A stretch of DNA of 64,000 nucleotides. Origin: Amylostereum areolatum. Its lineage: Eukaryota > Basidiomycota > Agaricomycetes > Russulales > Stereaceae. The stretch lies in the NCBI GenBank assembly GCA_012932865.1, contig SAXG01000001.1, forward strand, positions 299,693 to 363,692, read 5' to 3'. Below, piece after piece: positions 26,944 to 37,995 of this stretch (its first letter is position 1; the number at the start of each line of letters is the position of its first letter). Under the pieces are notes generated by a model, which saw nothing but the letters and a program-made list of their open reading frames with translations, searched no databases and was not told the DNA's origin. The position numbers and the translations under genes were made by a program.

Positions 26944-26951
26944 TTTATATA
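26944..26951 (-). promoter_or_regulatory. TATA box of the seven-helix gene
   Basis: Minus-strand TATATAAA about 65 nt upstream of the ATG at 26879; supports that start codon. Confidence 0.65.
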
Positions 26952-27685
26952 GAAAGGCTGATTTCCACTGGCACTGAATGAACAAGGTCTTGATGATGGA
27001 TTGTTGGTTCAAGCCGCGAGCCTGTCATCTGCTCCCGTGTTGACGATGGAGACGCATCAGCCTGTCCACAAAACGGGTCGGTTGCACCACACTTGGGGGG
27101 ATGCTGTGGGTAGTCAGATTTTAGGATGCAGATGTTACGTTCATCGAGCAGCGGAAGGAGGCGTCCAGGGCGTCATCGGGCCGATTCAGCGGTCTTGCTC
27201 CAAGTCGCATGGCCGAGTCGGTGCCCGCGACAGCCTCCTGTGACGATCAGAAGGGAAGAAATCGTGGAACGAACAGCGCGCAAACAAAACCAGGTAGTCG
27301 GCGCTCTGCCCAGGCTGAGACTTGAACCGTGAACATCTTGAACCGTGGGTCCGTGACTGAATCTTGAAGCTTGAAGAAGTTGAAGCCTCGAGGTCTGGGA
27401 TCCCGAGCGCTGAGCGCTGAGCACTTCATCACAGAACGTCAGAAGCCACAGCATGTGGCCGTGTCATTCGGAAAAGATTTGTGTTGAACAAGAAGTCCTA
27501 GTTCTGAATACGAATATGGTCGCAGACAGCGGCGGAGACTCCCTTGACTGCGATGCCGACCAAGGCCCCGGAAGTCACTCGTCATTGTGGGAAGAATCTT
27601 GCCATAAATTCAACGGAGCCAATGTTCGGACACTGTCACTCTGACGCGAAATCTCCCTCTCATCGTTCTCAGATACAACACTGGT
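26952..27685. other. Intergenic, no gene recognised
   Basis: Short repeated words (TTGAACCGTGAAC, TTGAAGCTTGAAG, GAGCGCTGAGCGCTGAGC near 27330-27425) but no gene. Confidence 0.5.
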
Positions 27686-28953
27686 TCAGAAGGCATAGTC
27701 CATCAGAATCCCACTGAATATGATGAATCCTAGATGTCCATTTGCCTAAAAAAACATAAGATGGAGGTCAACGATGGACATGAACTGGAGCCAAGAAGGT
27801 TTGTAAACTTGCCCTGAATAGCGCCGCACTCTGCTTTCTATCGTCGGCATTCCAGTAGAGCATCTGGCATGAGAGGTGTGTCGTCGCTCCTCCACACGCT
27901 ACCAAAAAGTACGGAAGTCCATGACGGTTGAGTATCCCGGCAGTGATGAGGAATAACACCAATGCCCCAGCGAGCAGCGAGTTGATGGGGCGAATCCACT
28001 CTCCGAACAACAGAGCTGTCGATTTGAGGCCGACTCTGACGTCGTCCGCCCGATCCTGTGCCGCGTAGATGGTGTCAAAGTAGATTGTCCAGCTGGGCAT
28101 AGAATATATGAGGGGTACGAACACATAAACGGAGGCCATATACGTACCAGACGCACCCGAGGTACATTGCGAGTACTGTTTGAAGCTGGGCGTGGGTACT
28201 GTTACGGTCTCCTGCGACGGCTAGCCACCCAACCGGAAAGCTCCAACTGTTCGATATCCCTAAAGAAGCATGATGATGTCGCTCTATTGGGCTAGTCGCG
28301 GAGGGGACATACCGAGGAAGAATTGCGGCCACCAGGTCCATCTCTTCATGAGAGGGTAAGTCAAGTGGAAAGGTAGCGAAAGCAATCCGATGCGTAAGCT
28401 GTTTGCGAGAGTCAGATCGTTCCGGAGCTTTGTATGGCGCCGAACGACTCACGCGGTAGAATTGGTGAATGTCAGCATGAATAGGGACATAGCCAGGAAA
28501 GAGAAGAATAGCACCCATGCACCGAGCACTGATACCGCGCCAGTGACCAGTGGGCGATCTTTGGTACGTTCTGCGCGCAATTAAGAGTGTGAATCGCTAT
28601 CGCGGACGATTCGTACTTACCAACTTGTCCATCAAACTCACGGTCGCAGATGTCGTTGAGGATGCAGAACGTGCTGTGCAGCAGAGTGCACCCCAGGGCA
28701 AACATGATGATCTGGATTATAAAAACCCTGCGGGAGAGTTCGAAGGAATACACTGCCATCGATACTCCGAACGCTGGTATCGGTCTCGACTTCACGTTGA
28801 ATCCGTGAGCAATGATCAAATGTAAGACTCACCAGCGGGCCAGAAGATGACAAGGCTTCCAAGAGGGAATTTGTGAAGGCGGGTGAGTTCAAAGTAGTGG
28901 CGGCCGAGTTTACGAAACGATGAAGGCGGAGTGCCAATAGAAGAGGACGACAT
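27686..28953 (-). CDS. UbiA-family aromatic prenyltransferase
   Basis: Membrane enzyme transferring an isoprenoid diphosphate to an aromatic ring. Start ATG 28953 (MSSSSIGTPPSSFRKLGRHY), with no mitochondrial presequence and so unlikely to be Coq2. The first aspartate-rich motif is ILNDICDREFDGQVERTKDR (N-D-x-x-D-x-x-x-D), binding diphosphate through Mg2+. The second is DTIYAAQDRADDVRVGLKST. Both are complete. Multiple helices are visible (VLGAWVLFFSFLAMSLFML, INSLLAGALVLFLITAGI). TYPLMKRWTWWPQFFLG is a conserved loop. The last intron appears to use a GC donor (AGG|GCAAGT ... TAG), giving the ending ANGHLGFIIFSGILMDYAF. Lying between a P450 and an O-methyltransferase it suggests meroterpenoid-type metabolism. 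Confidence 0.9.
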
Positions 28954-29823
28954 CTGGGCTGCCAGTGCGTGCACGATAGTGAGCTTAATTGGAGACTAGG
29001 CTGTCTGCCTTTTTATGTCACCAGATTCATCGTGAGTGTGACTGTACCCAGAATGACCCTGGCTCAGTACCGCGGATGATATGCTATGGCATAAACTTGA
29101 AATTATCTTTCTTAAAGTGACGTGAGTTGCTACTAGTAGTGCGGTAAGTACAGGCCTGTACAGGCTTACTGTGCTCGTCCATCGCCTTGACCGTTCCTTG
29201 ACACGCTAGCGTGGGTTTATCATAGGGGTCCATTCGCAGTACGGATGGGTGCTTCGTGCTCTTGAGTTGTAGGGGGTGTGATTGGAACGGAGGAGGAGGC
29301 GGTGTCCCCACTCCAGATCTGAGATCTGAGATTCTGAATCATAAAAAGTATTTCGTCAAACGGAGCGCCAAATTGGGCACCTTGCGGCGTGCGCTCCAGC
29401 CTCCCGGAGCCGTCGGCCCGCCAGGCACTTACGCCAGTGTTGAACGTTGAATACTGGAACCAACCTGATGTCCACCTAGATCCATTCCTCCCTCCGGTGG
29501 CTGTTGCGGCGTGTGGGCGGCATAATCTATCGTCCCCTGACAAGAGGAAGGACATACTCACGCCTGTGGTTCTCTTCTCGGACATCGCGCGCTTGCACGG
29601 ATCCACTCCGAGTCGCTTTCCTAGCTTGCTCGGGTTATCGTCATGTATCCCTTTCCTTTCGCATTCTAATTGAGATCCGACGACGACGGACGGCGGGACC
29701 CGTGGAAAGCCACAACGGATATAGCAGTCACTCGACGCCCCGACGACGCCCATCGCTATCTTCCAAGTCGGCCACCCTTTTGTTACTGAGCACCAGTCCT
29801 TCCCGCCGTTCGCGATAGCAACT
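28954..29823. other. Divergent promoter region of prenyltransferase and acetyltransferase
   Basis: A minus-strand ATAAAAAGG at 29008-29016 lies about 57 nt upstream of the prenyltransferase ATG. An open frame of 210 codons on the minus strand (29220-29852) has no recognisable protein character and I treat it as chance. Confidence 0.5.
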
Positions 29824-30849
29824 ATGGGATATACTATCGAAAGACTCTCCAACCCCTCAGGTGATTATTTCTGGTACAGTCCCGCTCGTCACACTGACTT
29901 AGTGTGGGCATCTTAGACGAAATTCTGGACAAGGCGGAACTGGTATTGAATGCAGCTTTTGCCAAAGGTAAGGCCCGTCGTCGTTCACCCAATAATCGCA
30001 CTCATATTTCTCCATGCAACAGATAAGGCTTTCGAAGCCGTCGTCGGACCTGAACTGTTCAAGAAACTCCTCCCAGCATTGAATAAAGCACAACTCATAG
30101 CAACCTCCATCGCGGGCGAGATGTATATCGCAAAAGATGAGAGCGATAACATTGTCGGGGTTTGCCTTTGGTTCGGCCCGGGAAGAGAGATGTACGACAG
30201 GTTGGTGACAGCGACTGCGTTCACAACATTCCTGATTTTTGACCGTGTCTCTCTTGTAGCGATGATCAACGCACCCGAGCTCTGGCGCCGTTGTTGTCTC
30301 AGCTCCCAGAGGACGTACGCGCCTGGTATTTTAGCGTGAGAAGTCTTCCATCATGCATCATTCCGTGTGAAATACCGCTGAACACTGCCAACCATTGATT
30401 GACGGCAGTCCCGGCCTCGTTTGCATACTTTCCAAGAGGAAGTGCTTGGTAAAGGGACCGTTCTCGAAGAGTGGTATCTTCAACGAATTGGTGTTCTACC
30501 GGAATGTCAAGGTAATGGCATTGGGACCCGACTGATCGACACAGTCCGAGACGAGGTGGGTTCTCTTGGCTCTGGAGCTGTTTGACTGGAAGTTGGGATT
30601 GACATGTTACGTTCAGGTTGGAAAACTGCGCGTTGCATTGTCGACGGCGATAGGAAAGAACGTAAGATTTCCTGCTCAGATGTTGCACATAAACTCACCA
30701 CCGCAATGTCGACGCCTCTATGATAGATCGGTTACTACGAGCACCTCGGGTTCGACCTCAAGGGGAGTCTCGATGTTCAAACCCTCTACGGAATGTACAC
30801 CGCCAACGCCATGCTTTGGACGCCAGTACTGGCCCGTGCACATGGATAA
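29824..30849 (+). CDS. GNAT-family N-acetyltransferase
   Basis: Uses acetyl-CoA to acetylate an amine; substrate unknown. Start ATG 29824 (MGYTIERLSNPS). Small exons join to DEILDKAELVLNAAFAK, DKAFEAVVGPELFKKLL, and EMYIAKDESDNIVGVCLWFG (beta strands 3 and 4). The acetyl-CoA-binding motif A follows: WYLQRIGVLPECQGNGIGTR, with the Q/R-x-x-G-x-G/A pattern. The C-terminal part is YYEHLGFDLKGSLDVQTLYG, the usual GNAT ending with the aromatic-EHLGF motif, and the stop is at 30847. About 225 residues. All exons are in frame. It sits in the putative biosynthetic cluster but could be unrelated. Confidence 0.85.
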
Positions 30850-31516
30850 AGGGTTAACACATTCTTGTACAATAAACGGCGTTACTCGGGGGGTCCAATA
30901 GTATTTGTTCAGTGTCTCGAAACGCACACGAAGCTATCAGAAGCAGAAGAAAACCCCAGATGCGAAGTTGGCGAGACCTTTTACGAGGGACCATCTGGAT
31001 TGTACACGGATGGCCGGTGGCCGTTCGCCCGACTTCCACTGATATCCGTGAACGTGTTTACTAGGATCATTCCACGGTATCCGGTGAAGTCAGCCACAAC
31101 CGGGCATAGCGGAAGAAGTTCTCCTGGTCCTCATCCGGTGGTCCCTTGTGTTACACCGCTCTTCCGTCCAAACTTAAACCTCCATCTTTCCAGTCGTTCG
31201 AAGAACTCTGCTGAAGGGGATATTGTCCCTGGGTAAGGTACCTCGTTGATTTTTCATCCCCGGGCGCCTGAGCTCTGCGGTTTTAACTTAGAAGGACCTT
31301 CAGCGTACAACGTATCATACGTTTTCTCAGCCCTCAAACGACGCCGGGGACGTATTATTTGCATTGGCTTCTGTTATCAGTTTTCCGTGACGAACTTGGA
31401 GATGCCAGGTGCACCACGTTTCACTATTCTATATTGTTTACCCCACTCATACTCATCATTCCCAGACCCTTCGTACGCAATGCGTTCACCTTAGTTCACG
31501 AACTTGAAGACGATTG
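30850..31516. other. Intergenic
   Basis: No recognised gene. The region just before 31517 could contain a short 5' exon of the methyltransferase, since CTACTTTAG near 31524-31532 could serve as a splice acceptor. Confidence 0.45.
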
Positions 31517-33451
31517 ATGACCTGCTACTTTAGTCCCTACTGTCTGGACGGACTTTCAGAGCTCAAATCTCTTGTCGGTATCATTCAGACCTGTGTTGAC
31601 ACCATCGAGGACGCCGTCAAAAGCAACTCCCTGGATTTCCCCTCTTCAAGCACTCCTTTTACTCTGCAGTCGGAAGCGGCACGCAACCTGCCGGAGGTAT
31701 TGCAAGCTGGGTCGTTGCTGGTAGCGGCCGCCACTCAGCTCGTGTCTGTTGCCCGACCGCCTGCCGTCTCGGCTGCAATCGCCGCTTTCCAGGTAGGACG
31801 CACTCTGCGACGAGCCTCATACTTCACTGCTGACCTGCTCTCAATAACAGCATATACTCTCTGCTGCATTGAGAGTCGCGGTCGAGGCGAACGTGGTCGA
31901 AGCTATCAGGGAAGCGGGGCTGCAGGTAAGTATCAACGAATGCTCCGCCCGCCCCGCTTCAGCTCAGTTCTCGACCTCTTTGATAGGGTGCCCATGTTAA
32001 TGACATCGCCCGTGCTAGCAACATCGACCCGTCAAAATTAGGTGAGTCCTGATCTTGGACCTTGGCTATTGTTGTTGACTGGTTCAACAGCTCGGGTGAT
32101 GAGGCTTCTTGCCACCAATCATATATTCGTGGAGACCGCCCCAGATGTATTTGCCAACAACCGTGTATCTTCTGTCATCGACACAGAAAAGTCTGTCCAG
32201 TCGCTTCGGGATAGGTGCGTTGGATCCCATCGTCCTTGTTTTCACCGTTTACAACGCAATTGGCAGGCCTGAGATGAAGTACGTTGAAACGAACGGCATT
32301 GCGGCAGGAATAGGCCACACGTACGTTCCAGCCCCTCTCTCGTTTTCATTTTCCATATCCTTATACACCTACAGCACGGACGAAGCATTTAAGGCGTCTT
32401 CTTACCTGTCCGAGGTCTTGCTCGACCCGAAATCCGGCAAGTCAGATGAACCAATTGAGACCGCGTTCAACAAGGCATTCAACTGCCGCGGCACCCTTTG
32501 GGATTGGCTTGATAGCCCGGAGAACGCTGGCAGCCTCGTACGTTTCGGAATGGCTATGGAAGGCGGTAAACGAGCTTCTCCCCCAGACGCCATTCTGCAC
32601 GGTGAGGCCTGTTTTCCCTTGCATTCGTGGTATCCAACCAACCCTTGTGTTCGAATCAGGGTTCGATTGGAATGGTCTCAAGTCTGGTGCTCTTGTCGTC
32701 GACGTTGGAGGTGGAATAGGCTCGCAGTCCATCGTCCTGGCCAAACATTGTTCTCACATTCAAATCGTCGTCCAAGACCGGGAGGCAGTGGTTAAAGATG
32801 CTAGTAAAGTACATTGGCACACCCATTTCCACAAAATATATACTGACCAGTGCTGCGTAGTTTTGGGAGGCCCAATTGCCTGATGCTATCTCGTCAAAAC
32901 GTGTTATCCTTCAAGGTAATACCTTCCTGTCCATTGTTGTCCACCAGCTTTGCTTACCATGCATGAAGCCCACGACTTCTTTACTTCTCAGCCCATCAAT
33001 AAACCCGATGTTTTCCTTCTGCGTATGATTCTCCACGACTGGCCCGACAAGTACTGCGTTAAGATCCTCCGGCATTTGCGTGAGGCGGCAGCACCGTCAA
33101 CGCGTCTGGTGGTTATCGATAACCTCGTCAGTTATGCGTGTCCAGAGGATTGCGTGAAGGACATTCCCGGGGCCGCAATTCCCCTCCCGCCTGCCCCGTT
33201 ACTCCCAAACCTCGGTCAAGCCAACGTCGTTCGTTACTACCGGGATGTGCAGGTATGCGTTTATCGATGGATTATCGCGTGCTATTTGTACCGACATCTC
33301 ATAACAGATGATGGAACTTTTGAACGGGAAAGAGCGCACAATCACACAGATGCGCGAACTAATGCAGGAGGCAGGTTGGAAGCTCGTGGACATACACCAC
33401 GGTGTCCCGTCGGCTTTCAGCATCCAGAAAGTGATAGCGGTGCCTGTGTAA
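31517..33451 (+). CDS. SAM-dependent O-methyltransferase (plant-COMT-like, family 2)
   Basis: Transfers methyl from S-adenosylmethionine to a hydroxyl, usually phenolic. About nine exons. The N-terminal dimerisation and winged-helix part reads LSELKSLVGIIQTCVDTIED, HILSAALRVAVEANVVEAIR and ARVMRLLATNHIFVE. The SAM-binding motif is ALVVDVGGGIGSQSIVLA. The catalytic-base region is LRMILHDWPDKYC, with the His of HDWPD. Then come MMELLNGKERT (the family's typical MxxxxNGKERT) and EAGWKLVDIHHG, with the end SIQKVIAVPV. All core motifs are intact. The start is uncertain: ATG 31517 is used here but an upstream exon is possible. The fold family and neighbours (prenyltransferase, P450, dehydrogenase) suggest a role in modifying an aromatic product. 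Confidence 0.9.
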
Positions 33452-33739
33452 AGGATTTTCTCCAGGATTTTTTTTTGTAAGACTCGGAACGATGTAACTG
33501 TCAGTATCAGCACTTGAAACTAAGCCTATCGTTGTCTTGGCAAGTACTATTCCGTGCGAGGTTCGAGAGCCCAGCCTCGTCGACAAGGAGCCTCGACGAA
33601 GGCAGATGGCCGGCCAGTCTCCTATAAGTTCTCTTCCACTTAAACGGACACGAACACCGCTCTTTGTTCGTGGCATTTTTAACTACAACATAGTTCAGCT
33701 ACCCATCTGTACGCAACACCGACAAACAACTTGTGACGA
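33452..33739. other. Intergenic between convergent genes
   Basis: Short 3'-flank region between the methyltransferase and the dehydrogenase; nothing recognised. Confidence 0.5.
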
Positions 33740-34912
33740 CTACAATTCAGGGATCGATAGTTTGTTGACGAGGCAATTGAGCTCTAGGATCTTTGCCTTA
33801 TACTTGTTCGCGACCTCCGTCAGATCCCAGGTTGCAGACACGAATCTGTAGATTTTCCGTTAGCGGGAAGTACATGGAAAGGATTGAAAGTGGACTTACC
33901 GCCCGCTAAGCCAGTCCGCCTTCCCCGATGTCAAATAAAGGCTAGTCGCAGCGGATAAGGCCGGGGTTTCCGTGAATCCACCCAGACCAGATCCAATACC
34001 CATGTCAGTCTCGATCGCCCCCGGATGCAGTGCGAATGCCCTGATATCGGGATACTCTGGGAGCGTGACCGCATTAGCGTCGACGAAGGTCGTGAAGAAA
34101 GTATAAGACACACCAAGAACAATGAACTCGACAAAGCGGTTGAGAGCGAACTTCGAGATGGCGTAATCGTTCATACCCGAAAACCGGAGCTGCGCGGCCA
34201 TAGAGGAAATCGCAACGACGCTTCCCTTCGTCTTCTGCAGGTGCGGGATAGCGTAGCTACAATGAGGTTCGTGACGTCCATGATCAGTATTGGTAGGACG
34301 TGGAAATTGAAAGACACCAACTGCACAAAATTATATGTTCCCCGCACGTTGATGTCAACGACGTCCCACCAGACGACGGGGTCTTGGGACGCAAAGCCTA
34401 CAGTATAGCGTCAGGTGCAAAGACCTTCGTGGTACAAACGACGACAGATTCACCTGGAACAACTTTCTGCATTATGCCCGCGCTGGTAACGAGCACGTCT
34501 AGCTTCCCTAACTGGTCGACAGTCGCCTCCACTGCCGCCTTCACCTTTTCTACATCGCGAATATCGAGTGCGGCCGTAAGAATGCGTGCGTCAGGGCTTT
34601 CCTTTAAAATCCTGGCTCTAACTCCGTCCAGGAGGGCTTGATTGCGGGCAACGAGCATGAGGTTCGCGCCGGCACGGCCATAGTGAAAAGCGATCTCTTC
34701 GCCAAGGCCACGGGACGCGCCGGTGACGAGAACAACCTGGTCCTTGAAGGACTTCGAATCGAAGTGCTCCTTAGGATCTATGGCAGGGTACACGCTACAC
34801 AGAGTCCAGACATGACATTCGTCAGCAGGAGGGGTAGGGTTAATGGCAATGCAACATACTCGTGGCGGGCAGTGATGCCAGTCAGGCTTTCGTCCAAGCC
34901 TACGATTGACAT
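33740..34912 (-). CDS. Short-chain dehydrogenase/reductase
   Basis: NAD(P)-dependent oxidoreductase. The ATG at 34912 gives MSIVGLDESLTGITARHD, spliced over an intron (about 34800-34860) to VYPAIDPKEHFDSKSFKDQV. The Rossmann glycine motif is VVLVTGASRGLGEEIA. Then come ALDIRD, VTSAGIMQK (the N/S-A-G active-site strand), SSMAAQLRF (catalytic Ser) and YAISKFALNRF (catalytic Tyr and Lys, YxxxK). PGAIETDMG is typical of the family. The end is LNCLVNKLSIPEL. All catalytic residues are visible. About 300 residues. Convergent with the methyltransferase. The substrate is unknown. Confidence 0.9.
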
Positions 34913-35552
34913 TGAGCTGCGATAGAAGGCGACGGGGAGTCTTGAAGCTTGAATGCGTCAGACCAACGGGGGGAGAGTCGAGAGACGGCTGGATCATAAC
35001 AGGTCTTTCCTACAGCAGCGATAACTATAAGTAGTCTTCGCGTCTGAGATACTTTACCCCAATTTCCCTCGGATCCTTGGATGGCGAAGGAAAACTGATG
35101 TTTCCATGGTGTTATGTCATCAGGTGGGACAACTGACCAGCACAATGATGCAGGCAGCAGGTTTCTGGAACCCTAGTTTTGCGAACGCGGGCATTGCAGT
35201 GGCCCTCGCGCTCATTCGTTATTTCGAGCGCAGGAGCACCGGCTAGCACCGGCGGGAAACCGGCGGGCGGCCTCTACCTTGCTCGGCTCACGGCGCGATG
35301 CTCCGCCGTCTCCCGGGGCCAAACATCCTACGAATTTATGCCCTGGCTCATCTATTCATTCTCCTCTCCTCTTCTTCGATACTTCAACTCAGATCAGTAC
35401 GAGCACTCTTCTATTCTCCACGCTCGACGCACCGGCCCCTTCACTCTCTCAACCTCTCCCCGAACTTATCAGCCGCCGACTGGACTGCATGATGCCATTG
35501 AACCGCACTCACTTTCCAGATCTCCCTTCCAGCCAGTTCCAGCCTCACACGC
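34913..35552. other. Intergenic with possible degraded coding sequence
   Basis: Dehydrogenase promoter and, further right, several open frames without a coherent product. The right part may be the unrecognisable 5' portion of the P450 pseudogene that follows. Confidence 0.4.
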
Positions 35553-35908
35553 GCCGCTGCACTACCTCGCCACCAACCTCCGGAAAAAGCTCATTCGGAC
35601 CTTGGCCAACGAAGACTCGTCTATCCTCATACGACGTAGAGCTTCTATCACCTTGAAGCCGTCATCAATGAAAGCACGAGGGTGCATTCGGCGGCTGTAG
35701 GTAGTATTGGGCTTCCGCCGTGTCAAGTACCCGAGGAGGGATGGTCATTCTCGACAGACTCTTCCCTGAGGGTATCGCGTCCAGTGTGCCATCGTTCTGT
35801 CCTCACCATAATACGACCGTGTGTGGCGGCGACGCTGAAGCGTTCAGGCCACCGAAGGGAACAAGGCTATCCACAAGACAGTCCACCCGTTCTCGTTTGG
35901 ATCAAGGT
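35553..35908 (+). pseudogene. Remnant of a CYP53-like (benzoate 4-hydroxylase type) P450
   Basis: Three reading frames together carry the P450 C-terminal core: LHYLATNLRKKLIRTLANED, then in another frame LEAVINESTRVHSAAVGSIGL (ExxR K-helix). MVILDRLFPEG and SVPSFCPHHNTTVCG, plus GDAEAFRP, follow in a third. Then AIHKTVHPFSFGSR gives the start of the haem loop. The order and wording (VINE-xx-R-x-HS, EGGMV-L, SVPS, AFRP, NPFSFG-like) fit CYP53, which para-hydroxylates benzoate. No continuous frame exists, and the cysteine-containing end of the haem loop, PERW and the I-helix were not found. It is therefore a decayed copy. Confidence 0.7.
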
Positions 35909-36314
35909 GGGTGCCGGCTGGATGTCGATGAGCATCTGATATATATGCTGCATGAAGTCGTCTTGAATAATCCCGACACGTAGGTGGGATTTAGTTCATC
36001 CGTCTGGGCTACTCGATGCTCATCGACTTTTCGTGATAAAGGCTCAGCGCTCAACACGCGACCTAGTCAACTGTTGAAAATTCTAGGTCGGCAGCAGGAG
36101 CTACTACTTCGGGAGAAATTTTCCATCGTTCTCGGCTCAAAGTAGTGTGCTCGAATGCTTATAGTAAGTACGTTGTAGGTGTACATGCGTTCCCGAGTAC
36201 TTTTTTGCATCGATGGCTTTGTTCGATTTGGCACGATGAAGTGGCGTGCAATGATCGTCGCAATGAATGTTCTCGAAGTCGAGGACAAGCGCCATTCTAT
36301 GATTATCCAAAACA
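35909..36314. other. Intergenic
   Basis: No recognised feature between the P450 remnant and the 3' end of the second Smr gene. Confidence 0.45.
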
Positions 36315-37439
36315 TCATCTCGTCAGGCGCACGACTACCATACCATCGTTGTTGGGATCCACCTCCGCATGCAAGCCCAACCTGTCCCATGTTGGCGTCA
36401 GTGCAATCGCACTGTGATCGCGTGAATATACATCTTACCTCCCCATCTCTTCTAAAACACGCGGCTTCACTTTGGCCTCGTGGTCCACAGAATGAAGTCC
36501 CCTCCCTGCAATAATCATTATGCGATAAAGAGTGGAAGGACGGAAAAAGCACACCAACAATGAACTTGACTTGCCGCACCCTAGCCTTGCGGGCCGTCTC
36601 GAGACCTTTGCCAGCGTACTCGACGGCCTCCGTCGCGTACAGACCATGTAGGTCAACCCAGCCTGGTTTAGAATTCTGTGTAAATGAGCATTATTAAACT
36701 TTTTCACGATGGCGATGAGACGAAGTAGGACCTTGTTTTTCGCTGTAGGTCCAATTAGAGATAGGTCGACGACTCAAGGACAGAAACGCACTTTCATATA
36801 TCAATCTGCTGGCCTCATCGTTCAGCTTCTGCGCCTCGTTTTTGCCAGCATTGTATATCTCGTCTGCACGTGTGCGAAGTGCCTCCGCCCGAGCCATGCC
36901 TTCAGCGTCGTCTGATACCGGCGAGACGGACTTGCGGGGCCTTAAACACGGGTGCGCGGGCGTTCAATACTGGTATTGCGGGCTTGGAAGGATTGTCAAC
37001 TGCTTGAGATCTCAAGGTGAATGACACGTCGTCGACATAGGTTTCTCTGTGGGCCACAGGCATCTTTGGATCTACTGCATTGTGACGCAAGTCACTAGAA
37101 GACGATGTGCCGACGGGTGAATCGGGGGCAGGTGAAGTGTCCGTGTAAGCTGTCCTCTCCGAATCGGTGTCGTCTGTTGGAGGCGCGCGAGCATTCTCCA
37201 CACTCGTAGGGAGATGTGAACGGCGGCTGGAAAACTGACGCGTGGGCGTTGAGGGTCACGGTAGTGGCCCCATAAGTAGGCAGCAGGGCTCCTCCAACGG
37301 GAGGGTTGGGGCTGGCGATGGTCTGTGTGGCCCGCGATCGTACGGTGAACGTGAGTGCAGCAACAAATGTGGCGAGAACGAGGAGGGTAGGGTATGCAGG
37401 GAGATCTGGGAGCGCAGGGAGTGAGTGAAAGACAGCCAT
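36315..37439 (-). CDS. Membrane-anchored Smr-domain protein 2
   Basis: Start ATG 37439. The N-terminus MAVFHSLPALPDLPAYPTLL, followed by VLATFVAALTFTV, forms a membrane anchor. A variable serine/proline-rich region then contains VENARAPPTDDTDSERTAY. The DUF1771-like helical part, ARAEALRTRADEIYNAGKNE through LNDEASRLIYE, precedes the Smr domain. That domain has GWVDLHGLYATEAVEYAGKG, an intron, GRGLHSVDHEAKVKPRVLEE, another intron, then LGLHAEVDPNNDGMVVVRLT and TGA at 36315. The splice GTATTG...GCAAG (about 36945-36985) is needed to keep frame before the DUF1771 part. It is paralogous to the genes at 15.4 and 38.0 kb. Confidence 0.8.
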
Positions 37440-37995
37440 GTTGGCAAGCCGTCAGAAACTGTTGCTGTTTGCCAGGGAAGACCAAGGGACATTGACGCGA
37501 GACGGTCATTTAGTACCCTAGGATCCTGGGTTGCGGGGAATGCCACTTTCGATTCCTAGGATGGTGGTCCCGATATGAAAGGACACGCGGCGAACGCGTT
37601 GCTGCGATAATCCTCGGACCTAGGTCGGCTGAGCGGGCTTCGGCGAGAGGTTCTGGAAAGGAAGACAGCGGCATATGTGCTACGGTCGACGGATATGCTT
37701 TCCTATCGCGCTGCGCAGGATGGCGTTCTCGTTCTAGCTGTAGAGGTCTGAAAACGGCTCCGAATCCAAGGATGATGAACTGCCACAGATAAGGTCACTG
37801 TGGATAGTTTAGTAGTCACTTTCCAAGAATGCGGGTATAACGGGGCAAGTTGGGGACAAGGAAACGATATATGGATGCCTTGAGTTAGTGCCCTTCCCTA
37901 ACCAGACGAAAACAACAAGAGGAAACACGCATCGTAGAATACATACACACAGCAGTGCAGAATGTCCTTTGTCGTACAGTTTGTCCATGCCACAT
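37440..37995. other. Intergenic
   Basis: Promoter of Smr gene 2 and 3' flank of Smr gene 3; no other feature recognised. Confidence 0.5.

Noticed and set aside
27686..28953. Coq2 (ubiquinone prenyltransferase)
   Set aside because: No mitochondrial presequence, and the N-terminus and neighbours fit a secondary-metabolism UbiA enzyme better.
29220..29852. 210-codon minus-strand open frame upstream of the GNAT gene
   Set aside because: Composition and lack of any motif suggest chance; it lies in the divergent promoter region and overlaps the start of the acetyltransferase.
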